Under the pieces are notes generated by a model. It did no database searches and was not told the DNA's origin. It saw nothing but the letters and a program-made list of their open reading frames with translations. From an uncultured Eubacteriales bacterium (GTDB taxonomy: Bacteria > Bacillota > Clostridia > Peptostreptococcales > Anaerovoracaceae): a DNA stretch of 64,000 bases. The stretch spans positions 18,744 to 82,743 of the forward strand of contig CAJTYS010000013.1 of assembly GCA_910583765.1 (NCBI GenBank). Reading direction: 5' to 3'. Within the stretch, counting starts at the first letter, position 1. Each line of letters begins with the position of its first letter. Shown here in pieces: positions 43,202 to 52,524 of the stretch. The position numbers and the translations under genes are program-made.

Positions 43202-43373
43202 AATTATCACTGCTCCAATTACAAAATATAGTAGAACCTACAAATTTTAATTTGAAAAACATATAAAAACAATAAAATGGATCTAACAAATTTATTATAT
43301 ATCAAAATGAGTGGTAAAATCAATATAATTCTTATAATCACGAATATTGATATATATTGCGCTTATATGAATA

Positions 43374-43402
43374 TTTACGGAAATCAGAAAAAATGATAAA
43401 AT
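43374..43402 (+). promoter_or_regulatory. Promoter of the galactoside utilisation operon
   Basis: -35 TTTACG (43374-43379), 17-base spacer, -10 TAAAAT (43397-43402) preceded by TGA. The AT-rich 240-base gap to the AraC gene leaves room for activator sites upstream. Confidence 0.62.
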
Positions 43403-43403
43403 T

Positions 43404-43424
43404 TTGCCATAACCGGTTGGCAAT
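43404..43424 (+). promoter_or_regulatory. Possible operator just downstream of the -10
   Basis: TTGCCA (43404-43409) and TGGCAA (43418-43423) form an inverted repeat, with AACCGGTT nested inside, directly after the -10. The position suits a repressor of the LacI/GalR type or a catabolite element, but no such regulator gene is in the window. Confidence 0.4.
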
Positions 43425-43451
43425 CCCAAAATAGAAAGGAGGAATATGACA

Positions 43452-44738
43452 ATGAAAAAGAAACAATTGGGAGTTCTTTTTCTGATCATAGCGATTGCAG
43501 CAGGGATGTTTCTTACTGGATGCGGAAACAAAGACACGGAAGCGGACGGTAAAACAGTAATCGAAATGGTTCAGTACAAGCCTGAGGCAGTAAATGTTTT
43601 TGCGGAGTTTGAGAAAGAGTTCAACAAAACCCACGATGACATTTATCTCAAGATTGATTCGCCTAACGATGCCATGACAATTTTAAAGACACGTTTTATC
43701 CGAGAGGACAATCCGGATATCATTGGCATTGGCGGAGACATCAATTATTCTAATTTCCTAGACGCGGAAATGCTGATGGACGTTTCGGACTTTGACGGTC
43801 TTGCGAATATCAAAGAAAAATATCTGCAAACCAATAAAGATCTGGAATACGTGCCAATGGAGGGCGTGTATGCGGTGCCATACATGGCAAACGCGGCAGG
43901 CATCCTCTTTAACCGAGATATGTTCAAGGAGCACAAATGGAAGATCCCGACCACATGGGACGAGTTGATCGCGCTTTGCGAGAAGATCAAATCAGAAGGC
44001 ATCCTTCCAATGTATTTCGGCTTCAAGGATTCTTGGACTACGCTGGCTCCATGGAACGCCATTGCAGTGGACCTTTGTGAACCTGACCTCACTTATCAGG
44101 TGAATTCCGGTCAGACAAAATTTTCTGACCATTATGCTGAGGTGGCGGAAAAAGAAAAAGCATTGCTCCCTTATGCGCAAAAGAATCCAGTGGCCCAGAG
44201 CTATAACGATGCGTGCACGGCTTTTGCCAGAGGGGAATCCGCCATGTATGTGATTGGTAACTACGCGATCCCGCAGATCCGTTCTGTGAATCCGAACATG
44301 AATATCGGTTCCTTTGTGTTCCCTGCCAGCAATGACGCAGAGAAAAACATATTGAATTCCGGTAATGACCTGATGTTCTGCGTGATGAACACTTGCGAGA
44401 ACAAGGAAGCCGCTTATGAAGTGCTCCGTTACATGCTGTCAGACGAAAGCATCAGCAAATACTTGGATGACCAGAGCGCGGTTCCATGCAAAGAGGGCGA
44501 TTTCCCAATCGTTCCAGAGCTGGAAGAAATGCGTCATTACATTGAAAATGGACTGATCGCAGACTACCAGGATCACCATTATCCGAGTGAAATGGCAGTA
44601 GATGCCCTGATTCAGACTTATCTTCTGGATAATTCCGCGAATGCCACAGACAAATTCATGAAGAAATTTGACAAAGAGTGGATTCGCTACAACAAAGACA
44701 TTATTGCGAAAGTCCAGGAATACGAGGAGGGGAAGTAA
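43452..44738 (+). CDS. Sugar ABC transporter substrate-binding lipoprotein
   Basis: 428-residue lipoprotein of the family 1 (MalE/RafE-like) extracellular sugar-binding proteins. Signal peptide with lipobox LTGC (Cys24). The mature protein has VQYKPEAVNVFAEFEKEFNK, the ligand-cleft segment PYMANAAGILFNRDMFKEH, and the conserved ARGESAMYVIGNYAIPQIR. ATG 43452 is preferred over ATG 43446, which is too close to AGGAGG. It heads the operon and delivers the sugar to the two permeases after it. An alpha-galactoside such as raffinose or melibiose is inferred from the downstream enzymes, not from the binding site. Confidence 0.93.
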   Translation: MKKKQLGVLFLIIAIAAGMFLTGCGNKDTEADGKTVIEMVQYKPEAVNVFAEFEKEFNKTHDDIYLKIDSPNDAMTILKTRFIREDNPDIIGIGGDINYSNFLDAEMLMDVSDFDGLANIKEKYLQTNKDLEYVPMEGVYAVPYMANAAGILFNRDMFKEHKWKIPTTWDELIALCEKIKSEGILPMYFGFKDSWTTLAPWNAIAVDLCEPDLTYQVNSGQTKFSDHYAEVAEKEKALLPYAQKNPVAQSYNDACTAFARGESAMYVIGNYAIPQIRSVNPNMNIGSFVFPASNDAEKNILNSGNDLMFCVMNTCENKEAAYEVLRYMLSDESISKYLDDQSAVPCKEGDFPIVPELEEMRHYIENGLIADYQDHHYPSEMAVDALIQTYLLDNSANATDKFMKKFDKEWIRYNKDIIAKVQEYEEGK

Positions 44739-44741
44739 GAC

Positions 44742-45623
44742 ATGAATAAGAAAAATGCTTGGAGCAAAAACGAAAAAGTGTTCCTCGGTTTGTTGATTCC
44801 GATCTTAGTCCTGTTTTTCTGTTTCAACACACTGCCTCTCATAAAAGGCTTTTATTATGGCCTTACCAATTTCAGAGGCTATGGAAACTACGATTTTGTC
44901 GGGCTTCGTAATTTTATCGAAGTATTCCAAGATTCACGGGTCGGACATTCGTATTTGTTCACCTTTAAATATGCCTTTGTCATGACCATCGCAGTCAATT
45001 TGATCAGCTTGGTCCTGGCGCTGGGGCTCAATAGTAAGATCAGAGGCAAGAATGCCTTGAGAGGCGCTTATTTTGTTCCGAATATATTAGGCGGCCTGGT
45101 TGTAGGTTACATTTTCAGCTTTATCTTTACTTACATCCTGCCGGCCATCGGAGAAGCCGCGGGGATCGAATTTTTGTCCAACAGCATCCTCGGCAGCACC
45201 AAATGGGCTTGGGTCGCGATTGTGATCGTTGGCGCGTGGCAGGGGATCGCCATGAATACGATCATCTATATTTCCGGCCTGCAGACTGTGCCGGAAGACG
45301 TATATGAGGCCGGCATGCTGGACGGTTCCACGGGTTGGAGGAAATTCAAAGACATCACGCTCCCGCTGATCATGCCGTTCATCACCATCAACCTGGTGCT
45401 GTGCATGAAAAACGCGATGATGGTTTTCGATCAGATCATGGCATTGACCAAGGGGGGGCCTTCCCAATCCACGGAGTCCATCTCCTACCTGATCTACAAT
45501 AACGGCATGAGCGGCGGTCAATTCGGTTTCCAGAGCGCCAATGCCTTTATATTCTTTGTTGTGATCGTAGCGATTTCATTATTCCAGACAACAGTACTTG
45601 GAAAGAAGGAGGAGCAGTTATGA
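44742..45623 (+). CDS. Sugar ABC transporter permease (MalF type)
   Basis: 293-residue inner-membrane permease with six hydrophobic helices. The cytoplasmic EAA loop that docks the ATPase reads YEAGMLDGSTGWRKFKDITL near 187-206. It begins 3 bases after the binding-protein stop, and its own stop overlaps the next permease as ATGA, indicating tight coupling. It forms the pore with the second permease. Confidence 0.94.
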   Translation: MNKKNAWSKNEKVFLGLLIPILVLFFCFNTLPLIKGFYYGLTNFRGYGNYDFVGLRNFIEVFQDSRVGHSYLFTFKYAFVMTIAVNLISLVLALGLNSKIRGKNALRGAYFVPNILGGLVVGYIFSFIFTYILPAIGEAAGIEFLSNSILGSTKWAWVAIVIVGAWQGIAMNTIIYISGLQTVPEDVYEAGMLDGSTGWRKFKDITLPLIMPFITINLVLCMKNAMMVFDQIMALTKGGPSQSTESISYLIYNNGMSGGQFGFQSANAFIFFVVIVAISLFQTTVLGKKEEQL

Positions 45624-46483
45624 GTAAAGCAATCAGTGAGCAGGGTGCTGTGGGCGGAAAGCTGGCCAACAGAATCATCAATATTCTGCTGGTGATTGGC
45701 TGCCTTACCATTGCGTTCCCGCTGTATATGACCGTGATCATCGCCTTTAAACAGCCTTCCGAAATGACCAATGACGTGGCAGGAGCTCTGGCGTTTCCAA
45801 AGTCCTGGAGCCTTTCCAATTTCGCGGAAGCCATGGAAGTCACTGACTTTTGGCGCTCTCTGGGCAACAGCCTTCTTCTGACAGGCGCCACAGTCGTGAT
45901 CTGTATCCTCATCCATTCCATGGCAGGATACCTGATTGGGAGAAAATTGGCAGAGCGCAAGGCGTTCAAAGCATTTTATTTTTACTTGATCAGCGGTATG
46001 TTCGTGCCTTTCGCGGTACTGATGATGCCGCTGGTGAAACAGACCGCGGAGATCGGGATCGCCAATCGTTTTGGCGTGATCGTGCTGTATGTGGTGTTCT
46101 TCATGCCAATGAACGTGCTGCTGTATTCTGGTTATTTGACCAATATTCCAAAAGCGCTGGATGAAGCTTCCCATGTGGATGGAGCAGGGGTATGGCAGAC
46201 GTTTTGGAGGATCATTTTTCCGAACATGAAGCCTATGCACGCCACAGTCGCGGTACTGACTGCCATGAGCACATGGAACGATGTGATGACCCCGCTGGTC
46301 ATCATGTCCGGCACGGATCAAAACACGCTGCCGCTGGCACAGCTGAATTTCCAGACCCAGTTCGGCACAAATTATAATCTGGCATTTGCGTCCTATTTGC
46401 TGGCACTGCTGCCGATCTTGATCTTCTACGTCATATGCCAGAAACAGATCATCAACGGCGTAGTCAACGGCGCTGTGAAATAA
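45620..46483 (+). CDS. Sugar ABC transporter permease (MalG type)
   Basis: 287-residue second permease, six helices, EAA loop DEASHVDGAGVWQTFWRIIF. AAGGAGGAG precedes the overlapping ATG. Together with the MalF-type partner and the MsmK-type ATPase encoded 2.2 kb downstream it makes a complete CUT1 importer. Confidence 0.94.
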   Translation: MSKAISEQGAVGGKLANRIINILLVIGCLTIAFPLYMTVIIAFKQPSEMTNDVAGALAFPKSWSLSNFAEAMEVTDFWRSLGNSLLLTGATVVICILIHSMAGYLIGRKLAERKAFKAFYFYLISGMFVPFAVLMMPLVKQTAEIGIANRFGVIVLYVVFFMPMNVLLYSGYLTNIPKALDEASHVDGAGVWQTFWRIIFPNMKPMHATVAVLTAMSTWNDVMTPLVIMSGTDQNTLPLAQLNFQTQFGTNYNLAFASYLLALLPILIFYVICQKQIINGVVNGAVK

Positions 46484-46514
46484 CCAAAAATAAACATATG
46501 AAAGGGTTTGAAAC

Positions 46515-48716
46515 ATGGCAATTATCGTAAAAGACCTTGTGTTTACCTTGCATACGCGAAACAGCACTTACCAGATGAAAGTGGATGACCAGAAAACGCT
46601 TCTGCACACGTATTATGGAGCAAGGGCGGATGAAACGGATTTCTCTTATCTGGTGGAGTTTTTGGACCGGGGCTTCTGCGGCAACGTGCCGGGGACTGAG
46701 GCCGAACGGGTGTACTCCCTGGACTATTTGCTCCAGGAATACAGTACGGTAGGAAGCGGGGATTACCGAGCTTCCGCTCTGTGCGCGGAGCTGGGCAGCG
46801 GCACCTGCGATTGCCGTTTGATCTTTGACAGTTATGAGATTCGGGAGGAAAAATACAGCCTCCCGGGTCTTCCGTCCATGTTTGATTCAGAGCGCGAAAA
46901 AGCGCGGACTTTGGAAATCGTTTTGAAGGATGCCAAAGAAGCGTTTTACGTACATTTGCTTTATGGCGTGTTTGAAGAGCATGACCTGATCACCAGGGCC
47001 GTGCGAATCGAAAACAAAATGGATCATGAAGCTGTTGTTTCCAGGGCCATGTCGTTGGGAGTGGATTTTCCGAGAAATGATTTTGAATTCATTCACTTTC
47101 ATGGCAAGCATATGGGAGAAAGGCAGCTAGAACGCAGCCCTATGGTTCATGGCGGCATTGACATCAGAAGCACCAGAGGCGCTTCCAGTCACCAACAAAA
47201 CCCTTTTGTGATCCTGGCAGAAAAAGTGACTACGGAAAGACAGGGGCAATGTTACGGCTTTTCCCTGTTATACAGCGGCGGTTTCCATGTGCGGGCTGAG
47301 GTGGATCCATTTGATCAGACTCGGCTGGTCATGGGGATCGATGATGAGGATTTTCGTTGGGTTTTGGAACCAGGCAGCAGCTTTACCACTCCAGAAGCCA
47401 TCATGTGTTTTAGCGAGAGCGGCTTTGAAGCCCTATCTCATTCCCTTCACGATGCTGTGACAGAACATCTGATCCGCAGCCCGTGGAAAAAAAAGAGAAG
47501 GCCCATGCTGGTCAATAGCTGGGAAGCCGCGTATTTTGATTTTAATAAAGAAAAGCTCCTGACATTGGGAAAAGAAGCCGCTGAGGTGGGGCTCGACATG
47601 CTAGTTTTGGATGATGGCTGGTTTGGAAAAAGAGACACAGACACCAGCGGTCTGGGAGATTGGTTCGTCAATGAAGAAAAGATCGGCGGCACATTAGGTC
47701 AGCTGTCAGAAGAGATCCATGCCATGGGCCTGTCCTTTGGATTGTGGATAGAGCCGGAAATGGTTTCAGAAGACAGTGACCTGTACAGGGCCCATCCAGA
47801 CTGGGCCATTTCAGTGCCTGGAAGGGAGCCTATCCGGGGAAGGCAGCAGCTGGTCCTGGACATGACCAGAGACGATGTGGTCGCGTATTTGCAGGAGCGG
47901 CTTGTGAGCATCATGGACTCCGCGAAGATCGAGTACATCAAATGGGACATGAATCGCTCATTGGCGGCAGGTTATTCCAGACTTTTGCCAAAAGAACGAC
48001 AGGGAGAAGTCAGGCACAGATTCGTGCTCGGCGTGTATCGGCTCTTGGAAAAACTGGTCAGCAGGTATCCTGATCTGCTGATCGAAGGATGCTGCGGAGG
48101 CGGCGGACGTTATGACATGGGGATGATGCATTACTGCCCGCAGATTTGGTGCAGCGATAACACAGACGCCATCGAGCGACTGCGGCTCCAGTATGGAACG
48201 TCCTTCGCTTATCCCCTGTCAACCATTTCCGCCCATGTTTCAGCCTGCCCTAACCACCAGAACGGAAGGCTCACGCCTTTCAAAACCAGAGGGATTTGCG
48301 CCATGCAGGGAACCTTTGGTTATGAACTGGACCTAAGCAAGCTGGAAGAAGCGGAGAAAGAACAAGTCCGGGAGCAGACGGATTTTTATAAAAAACATTT
48401 TGCCCTGTTTCAGTATGGCAGGTATTACCGCCTGAACAGCCCTCTGGAAAATCGGGATCATACTGCGTGGGAATACGCGGATCCTGAAAAAAAAGAAGCT
48501 ATCGTGTCCGTTGTGTTCACGGATCTCCATGCCAATCCAAAGATCGACACCCTTTTGCTCAGAGGCCTGGATCCAAACCGCAGATACAAGGTATGGCTAG
48601 ATGGAGAGGAACAGGGAAGCTATACGGGAACGGCGCTGACGCGGGCAGGCATACGGCTGCCGATTCCTAAAGAAAATTATGATGCGTATCAATTCTATTT
48701 GAAAGAGGAGGTATAA
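46515..48716 (+). CDS. aga: Alpha-galactosidase, glycoside hydrolase family 36
   Basis: 733-residue cytosolic enzyme hydrolysing terminal alpha-1,6-galactose from raffinose, stachyose or melibiose. The nucleophile is Asp478 in KWDMNRS and the acid/base is Asp548 in CSDNTDA, the same numbers as in the Geobacillus AgaA enzyme. WEAAYFDFNKEKL and VLDDGWFGKRD shape the substrate pocket, and the CCGGGGRYDMGM loop is the GH36 subgroup I signature. No signal peptide. AAGGG precedes the ATG, 31 bases after the permease. It is the first catabolic step of the operon. Confidence 0.96.
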   Translation: MAIIVKDLVFTLHTRNSTYQMKVDDQKTLLHTYYGARADETDFSYLVEFLDRGFCGNVPGTEAERVYSLDYLLQEYSTVGSGDYRASALCAELGSGTCDCRLIFDSYEIREEKYSLPGLPSMFDSEREKARTLEIVLKDAKEAFYVHLLYGVFEEHDLITRAVRIENKMDHEAVVSRAMSLGVDFPRNDFEFIHFHGKHMGERQLERSPMVHGGIDIRSTRGASSHQQNPFVILAEKVTTERQGQCYGFSLLYSGGFHVRAEVDPFDQTRLVMGIDDEDFRWVLEPGSSFTTPEAIMCFSESGFEALSHSLHDAVTEHLIRSPWKKKRRPMLVNSWEAAYFDFNKEKLLTLGKEAAEVGLDMLVLDDGWFGKRDTDTSGLGDWFVNEEKIGGTLGQLSEEIHAMGLSFGLWIEPEMVSEDSDLYRAHPDWAISVPGREPIRGRQQLVLDMTRDDVVAYLQERLVSIMDSAKIEYIKWDMNRSLAAGYSRLLPKERQGEVRHRFVLGVYRLLEKLVSRYPDLLIEGCCGGGGRYDMGMMHYCPQIWCSDNTDAIERLRLQYGTSFAYPLSTISAHVSACPNHQNGRLTPFKTRGICAMQGTFGYELDLSKLEEAEKEQVREQTDFYKKHFALFQYGRYYRLNSPLENRDHTAWEYADPEKKEAIVSVVFTDLHANPKIDTLLLRGLDPNRRYKVWLDGEEQGSYTGTALTRAGIRLPIPKENYDAYQFYLKEEV

Positions 48717-48718
48717 TA

Positions 48719-49903
48719 ATGGCAGAAGTAATTTTAAAGCACATAAAAAAGATATACCCGAATATCGAGAGCAAAAAGAAGAAAAAGGGAGAACCAGAAA
48801 AAAAGAAAAATAATCTGCTGGTCACAGAAGAAGGCGTGCTGGCAGTGCAGGATTTCAATCTGGAAATCAAAGACAAAGAGTTCATTGTGCTGGTAGGTCC
48901 GTCAGGGTGCGGAAAATCCACGACCCTTCGTATGGTAGCAGGGCTGGAAAGCATCAGCGGCGGCGATCTGCTCATTGACGGCAAACAGGTCAATGATGTG
49001 GAGCCAAAGGACCGCGACATTGCCATGGTGTTCCAGAACTATGCCTTGTATCCGCATATGACTGTTCGGGGGAACATGGAATACCCGCTGAAGCTGAAAA
49101 AGATGGATCCAAATGAAATCAAACGGCGGGTGGAAGAAGCCGCTGAGATCCTGGGAATCACCCAGTACTTGGACCGGAAGCCAAAAGCTCTGTCCGGCGG
49201 TCAGAGACAGCGTGTGGCCATTGGGCGGGCCATTGTCAGAGATCCGAAAGTGCTGCTCATGGACGAACCTTTGTCTAATCTGGACGCGAAGCTGCGTAAC
49301 CAGATGCGGGCAGAGATCATCAAGCTCCGTCAAAGGATCGACGCCACCTTCATCTATGTCACCCATGACCAGACAGAAGCCATGACTTTAGGCGACCGCA
49401 TCGTGATCATGAAAGATGGCGTGGTGCTGCAGATCGGAACGCCGCAGGAAGTGTTCGACCATCCGATCAACACCTTTGTCGCCGGATTCATCGGCATGCC
49501 GCAGATGAACATGTTCGATGCGGAATTGCAGGAAGCGGGCGGCAAATACAGCGTGAAGATCGGAGACGTGGCGATTCCGGTTTCAGAGGACAAACAAGCA
49601 CGGCTGCAGAAAAACGGAGTGAAATCACAGCCGATCACCCTGGGAATCCGGCCAGAGCATATCACCCTCGCGCAAGAAGGAGAGCCGTGTCTGACCGGCA
49701 CTATCAGCGTATGTGAAATGATGGGCAGCGCAGTGCATCTCCATGCGGACGCATATGGAAAAGACACCATCATGATCATCCAGACCATGAATTTGACAGA
49801 CGAAGAGAAAAACGGCATTTCCATTGGAAACAAAATCGACTTCACATTCAACGGAAACATGGTCCATATCTTTGGAAAAGACGGAGCGAATCTGGAATCT
49901 TAA
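48719..49903 (+). CDS. msmK: Sugar ABC transporter ATPase (MsmK/UgpC type)
   Basis: 394-residue ATPase powering CUT1 importers. Walker A GPSGCGKS, Q-loop QNYALYPHM, signature LSGGQRQR, Walker B VLLMDEPLSNLD, and the C-terminal regulatory TOBE/OB region (GIRPEHI). Residues about 16-39 contain a lysine-rich insertion (ESKKKKKGEPEKKKN) absent from classical MsmK. A strong AGGAGG lies in the end of the alpha-galactosidase gene. MsmK can serve several importers in a cell, but here it sits inside the operon and is probably dedicated. Confidence 0.95.
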   Translation: MAEVILKHIKKIYPNIESKKKKKGEPEKKKNNLLVTEEGVLAVQDFNLEIKDKEFIVLVGPSGCGKSTTLRMVAGLESISGGDLLIDGKQVNDVEPKDRDIAMVFQNYALYPHMTVRGNMEYPLKLKKMDPNEIKRRVEEAAEILGITQYLDRKPKALSGGQRQRVAIGRAIVRDPKVLLMDEPLSNLDAKLRNQMRAEIIKLRQRIDATFIYVTHDQTEAMTLGDRIVIMKDGVVLQIGTPQEVFDHPINTFVAGFIGMPQMNMFDAELQEAGGKYSVKIGDVAIPVSEDKQARLQKNGVKSQPITLGIRPEHITLAQEGEPCLTGTISVCEMMGSAVHLHADAYGKDTIMIIQTMNLTDEEKNGISIGNKIDFTFNGNMVHIFGKDGANLES

Positions 49904-49984
49904 GACTTGACAGCCTGTTTTAGGATCGTGCTGGTTTTCCATAGACCGACCTGGTCAAAACGCTTTATGACGGAGGAGAACAAA

Positions 49985-51919
49985 ATGTTGCTGGAAGAGT
50001 ATAGAAAAGCTAGAAAGTTAGGCAATCTGCAATATAAAAAGGCGGTTTCCAGGGGGGAACCGGCGCATCCGCAGGCTTTGGACGAATTATTAAAAGGAAA
50101 GAAGACCGCGGGGGAGATCCATTTGGGGACTGTGGAGATCCCCATGCATCTCATTGTGGGAACAAAGGAAGCAGGCAGACAGAACGCTCTCAGCCCTGAT
50201 TTTTTGCCTTTACTGGATGAAGATTCAGAGTTTGCGGGGAAATGGATGCGCCTCTTCGATTCTCAAATGGAAGAAGGCATCTACGATCCCATTATTGCTT
50301 ATGAATACAAAAATCGGTTTTACGTCCAAGAGGGAAGCAAACGAGTCAGTATCATGAAATACCTGGAAATGCCAGGGATCCCTGGGTTCGTGACGCGGAT
50401 CCTGCCAGTGAGGGAGGACACGGATGAAAGCAAGAAGTACGATGAGTTTCAGGCCTTTTATCAGAAGACCAAGCTGGATGAGATCTTGTTTTCCGAGCAT
50501 GGCAGTTATGGGAAACTGTTAAAAGCCGTGGGAAAGGATTGGAACGCAGAATGGTCAGAAGAAGAGATCAAGCGTTTAAAAACCGTGTTCTACCATTTTT
50601 CAGCCATGTACTGGAGCATGAACGGCGAACAAAGCCCAGAAGTCACAGGCGATGCTTTCCTGCGCTGCCTGACTATCTTTCCTTATGAAGAATTAAAGGC
50701 AAAATCTTCTTTTGAGATTGGCGAAGAATTGAAATCCATGAAAGAAGAGATCGAGCCCCAGGCCCTGACCGCGGGGGTGGAACATGTGGTGGAACCAAAA
50801 GAGGAGACCTCATCCCTAGTGACCAAGATCCTGCCAGCGTTACCATCGCTGCCTTCTTTGCCGCCTCTGCCATCAGTGAAAAAAAAGCTGAAGGCCACTT
50901 TTATTTATGATGGTCTGATCAATAAATCGGGATGGACCTATGCTCATGAATTCGGCCGGCTGCAAGTGGCGAAGCGGTTCAAAGGTGAGTTCACCACCAT
51001 TGCCTTTGAAAATATCAGGCAGAGTCAGGTGCAGGCCGTCATCCAGCAGGCGATCGATGGCGGGAGCACAGTGATCTTCACCACAACGCCGCTCCAAATG
51101 CAGGCCACCATGAAAGCGGCGCTCAAGCACCCGGAAGTCTTCTTTTTCAATTGTTCGCTGAATTATCCGTACAAATCCGTGCGGACGTATTATGCCCGCT
51201 CTTATGAGATGAAGTTTCTGTTGGGTCTGATCGCCGGAGCCATGGCAGAAGAAAACACGATCGGCTATGAAGCCAATTACCCCATCTACGGAACAGTGGC
51301 GGACATCAATGCCTTTGCCACTGGCGTGCAGATGGTAAGGCCACGGGCCAAAGTGCAGCTGTACTGGAGCGGTGTGAAAAAAGAATACCAGTACAAGCAC
51401 AAGGACGAGACGATCATCTTGGCCAAGGATGCCATGGCGCCAAAAGGAACGGAGTATCCATATGGTCTGTATCAGCAGGCGGAGGGCAAGGTGGTCCCTC
51501 TGGCTACTGGCCTCATCAACTGGGGAAAATTTTATGGCCGGATCCTGGAATTTATCGCAGACGGCACTTGGAAAAGACTGGTGGGAAAGAGCAAGCGCTC
51601 GCTCAATTACTGGTGGGGAATTTCCGCCGAAGTCCTGGAGTTAATTTGTTCAGAAAAACTTCCTTATGGGACCAAGAAACTGACAGAAGAGTTCCGGCGT
51701 TTGATTTCATGGGGCGGTTATCATCCCTTTGAGGGCGTGCTTTATGACCAGGAGGGGCATGTCCATGGAAAAGAAGGAGGCGTTCTGACCACAGAAGAAA
51801 TCATAACCATGGACTGGCTGTGCGAGAATATCATGGGGAGCATCCCAACAAAAGAGCAGCTGGCGGACAAAGCGCAAAAGCTGGTGGAGCTGCAGGGCAT
51901 CTGGGGGGAATTGGCATGA
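49985..51919 (+). CDS. Cytosolic fusion: ParB/sulfiredoxin-like domain + BMP-type ligand-binding domain
   Basis: 644-residue protein with no signal peptide. Residues about 40-140 resemble a ParB/sulfiredoxin-like domain (GTVEIPMHLIVGTKEAGRQN, EGIYDPIIAYEYKNRFYVQE, GSKRVSIMKYLE). A helical part is followed by a proline-rich linker (PALPSLPSLPPLPS, about 282-296). Residues about 300-570 look like a BMP/PBP1 ligand-binding fold (KATFIYDGLINKSGWTYAHE, GLIAGAMAEENTIGYEANYP, NAFATGVQMVRPRAKVQLYW). ATG 49985 follows GGAGGAG; earlier in-frame starts lack a site. A nucleoside/sugar-binding protein kept in the cytosol suggests a sensor rather than a transporter part. The ATGA overlap with the next gene couples them. 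Function is inferred, not known. Confidence 0.72.
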   Translation: MLLEEYRKARKLGNLQYKKAVSRGEPAHPQALDELLKGKKTAGEIHLGTVEIPMHLIVGTKEAGRQNALSPDFLPLLDEDSEFAGKWMRLFDSQMEEGIYDPIIAYEYKNRFYVQEGSKRVSIMKYLEMPGIPGFVTRILPVREDTDESKKYDEFQAFYQKTKLDEILFSEHGSYGKLLKAVGKDWNAEWSEEEIKRLKTVFYHFSAMYWSMNGEQSPEVTGDAFLRCLTIFPYEELKAKSSFEIGEELKSMKEEIEPQALTAGVEHVVEPKEETSSLVTKILPALPSLPSLPPLPSVKKKLKATFIYDGLINKSGWTYAHEFGRLQVAKRFKGEFTTIAFENIRQSQVQAVIQQAIDGGSTVIFTTTPLQMQATMKAALKHPEVFFFNCSLNYPYKSVRTYYARSYEMKFLLGLIAGAMAEENTIGYEANYPIYGTVADINAFATGVQMVRPRAKVQLYWSGVKKEYQYKHKDETIILAKDAMAPKGTEYPYGLYQQAEGKVVPLATGLINWGKFYGRILEFIADGTWKRLVGKSKRSLNYWWGISAEVLELICSEKLPYGTKKLTEEFRRLISWGGYHPFEGVLYDQEGHVHGKEGGVLTTEEIITMDWLCENIMGSIPTKEQLADKAQKLVELQGIWGELA

Positions 51920-52524
51920 ATATATTAGTTGTCTCTGATATCGAATCCAAATCCCTTTGGGACTATTATGAGCCGGAAAAAGGGAAAGACATCAATCTGA
52001 TCTTGTCTTGTGGTGATCTGGATCCAGAGTATTTGTCTTTTCTTGTGACCGTGATCAATCAGCCCCTCTATTATGTGCATGGGAACCATGACGCACAGTA
52101 CGAGGAACACCCGCCAGAAGGGTGCGTGTGCATGGAAGATCAGATTATCGTCCATGAAGGAATCCGGATCTTGGGACTTGGGGGTTCTCATCGCTACAAT
52201 GGCGGACCCCATCAATACACCCAGCAGCAGATGGATATAAGGAAAAAAAAGCTATGGCGGAAGCTGAGAAAGCATAGAGGGTTCGACATCCTCTTGGCGC
52301 ATTCGGCTGCTTGGGGCATTGATGACGCAGAGGACCCGGCCCACCATGGCTTTCATGCGTTCACTGAGCTGATCGATGCGTATCAGCCTAAATATTTTCT
52401 CCATGGGCACACGCATTTGGATTACAGCAGCAGTCACATGCGCAGAACCCAGTACCAGGAAACCGTGGTGATCAATGGATATGAAGCTTATAAATTCTGC
52501 TATGAGACAGGTGATCCAATATGA
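51916..52524 (+). CDS. Small metallophosphoesterase
   Basis: 202-residue calcineurin-like phosphoesterase. Metal motifs: SDIE (Asp8), SCGDLD (Asp34), GNHD (Asn57-His58), LLAHS (His129) and HGHTH (163-167). The usual first motif D-x-H reads D-I-E here, so one metal ligand is changed. Size and plan fit small cytosolic phosphodiesterases of the YfcE/MJ0936 type. It overlaps both neighbours as ATGA, so it is tightly coupled to the ParB/BMP fusion before and the GH13 enzyme after. A housekeeping phosphatase of sugar phosphates or a nucleotide-signal hydrolase are both possible. Confidence 0.82.
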   Translation: MNILVVSDIESKSLWDYYEPEKGKDINLILSCGDLDPEYLSFLVTVINQPLYYVHGNHDAQYEEHPPEGCVCMEDQIIVHEGIRILGLGGSHRYNGGPHQYTQQQMDIRKKKLWRKLRKHRGFDILLAHSAAWGIDDAEDPAHHGFHAFTELIDAYQPKYFLHGHTHLDYSSSHMRRTQYQETVVINGYEAYKFCYETGDPI

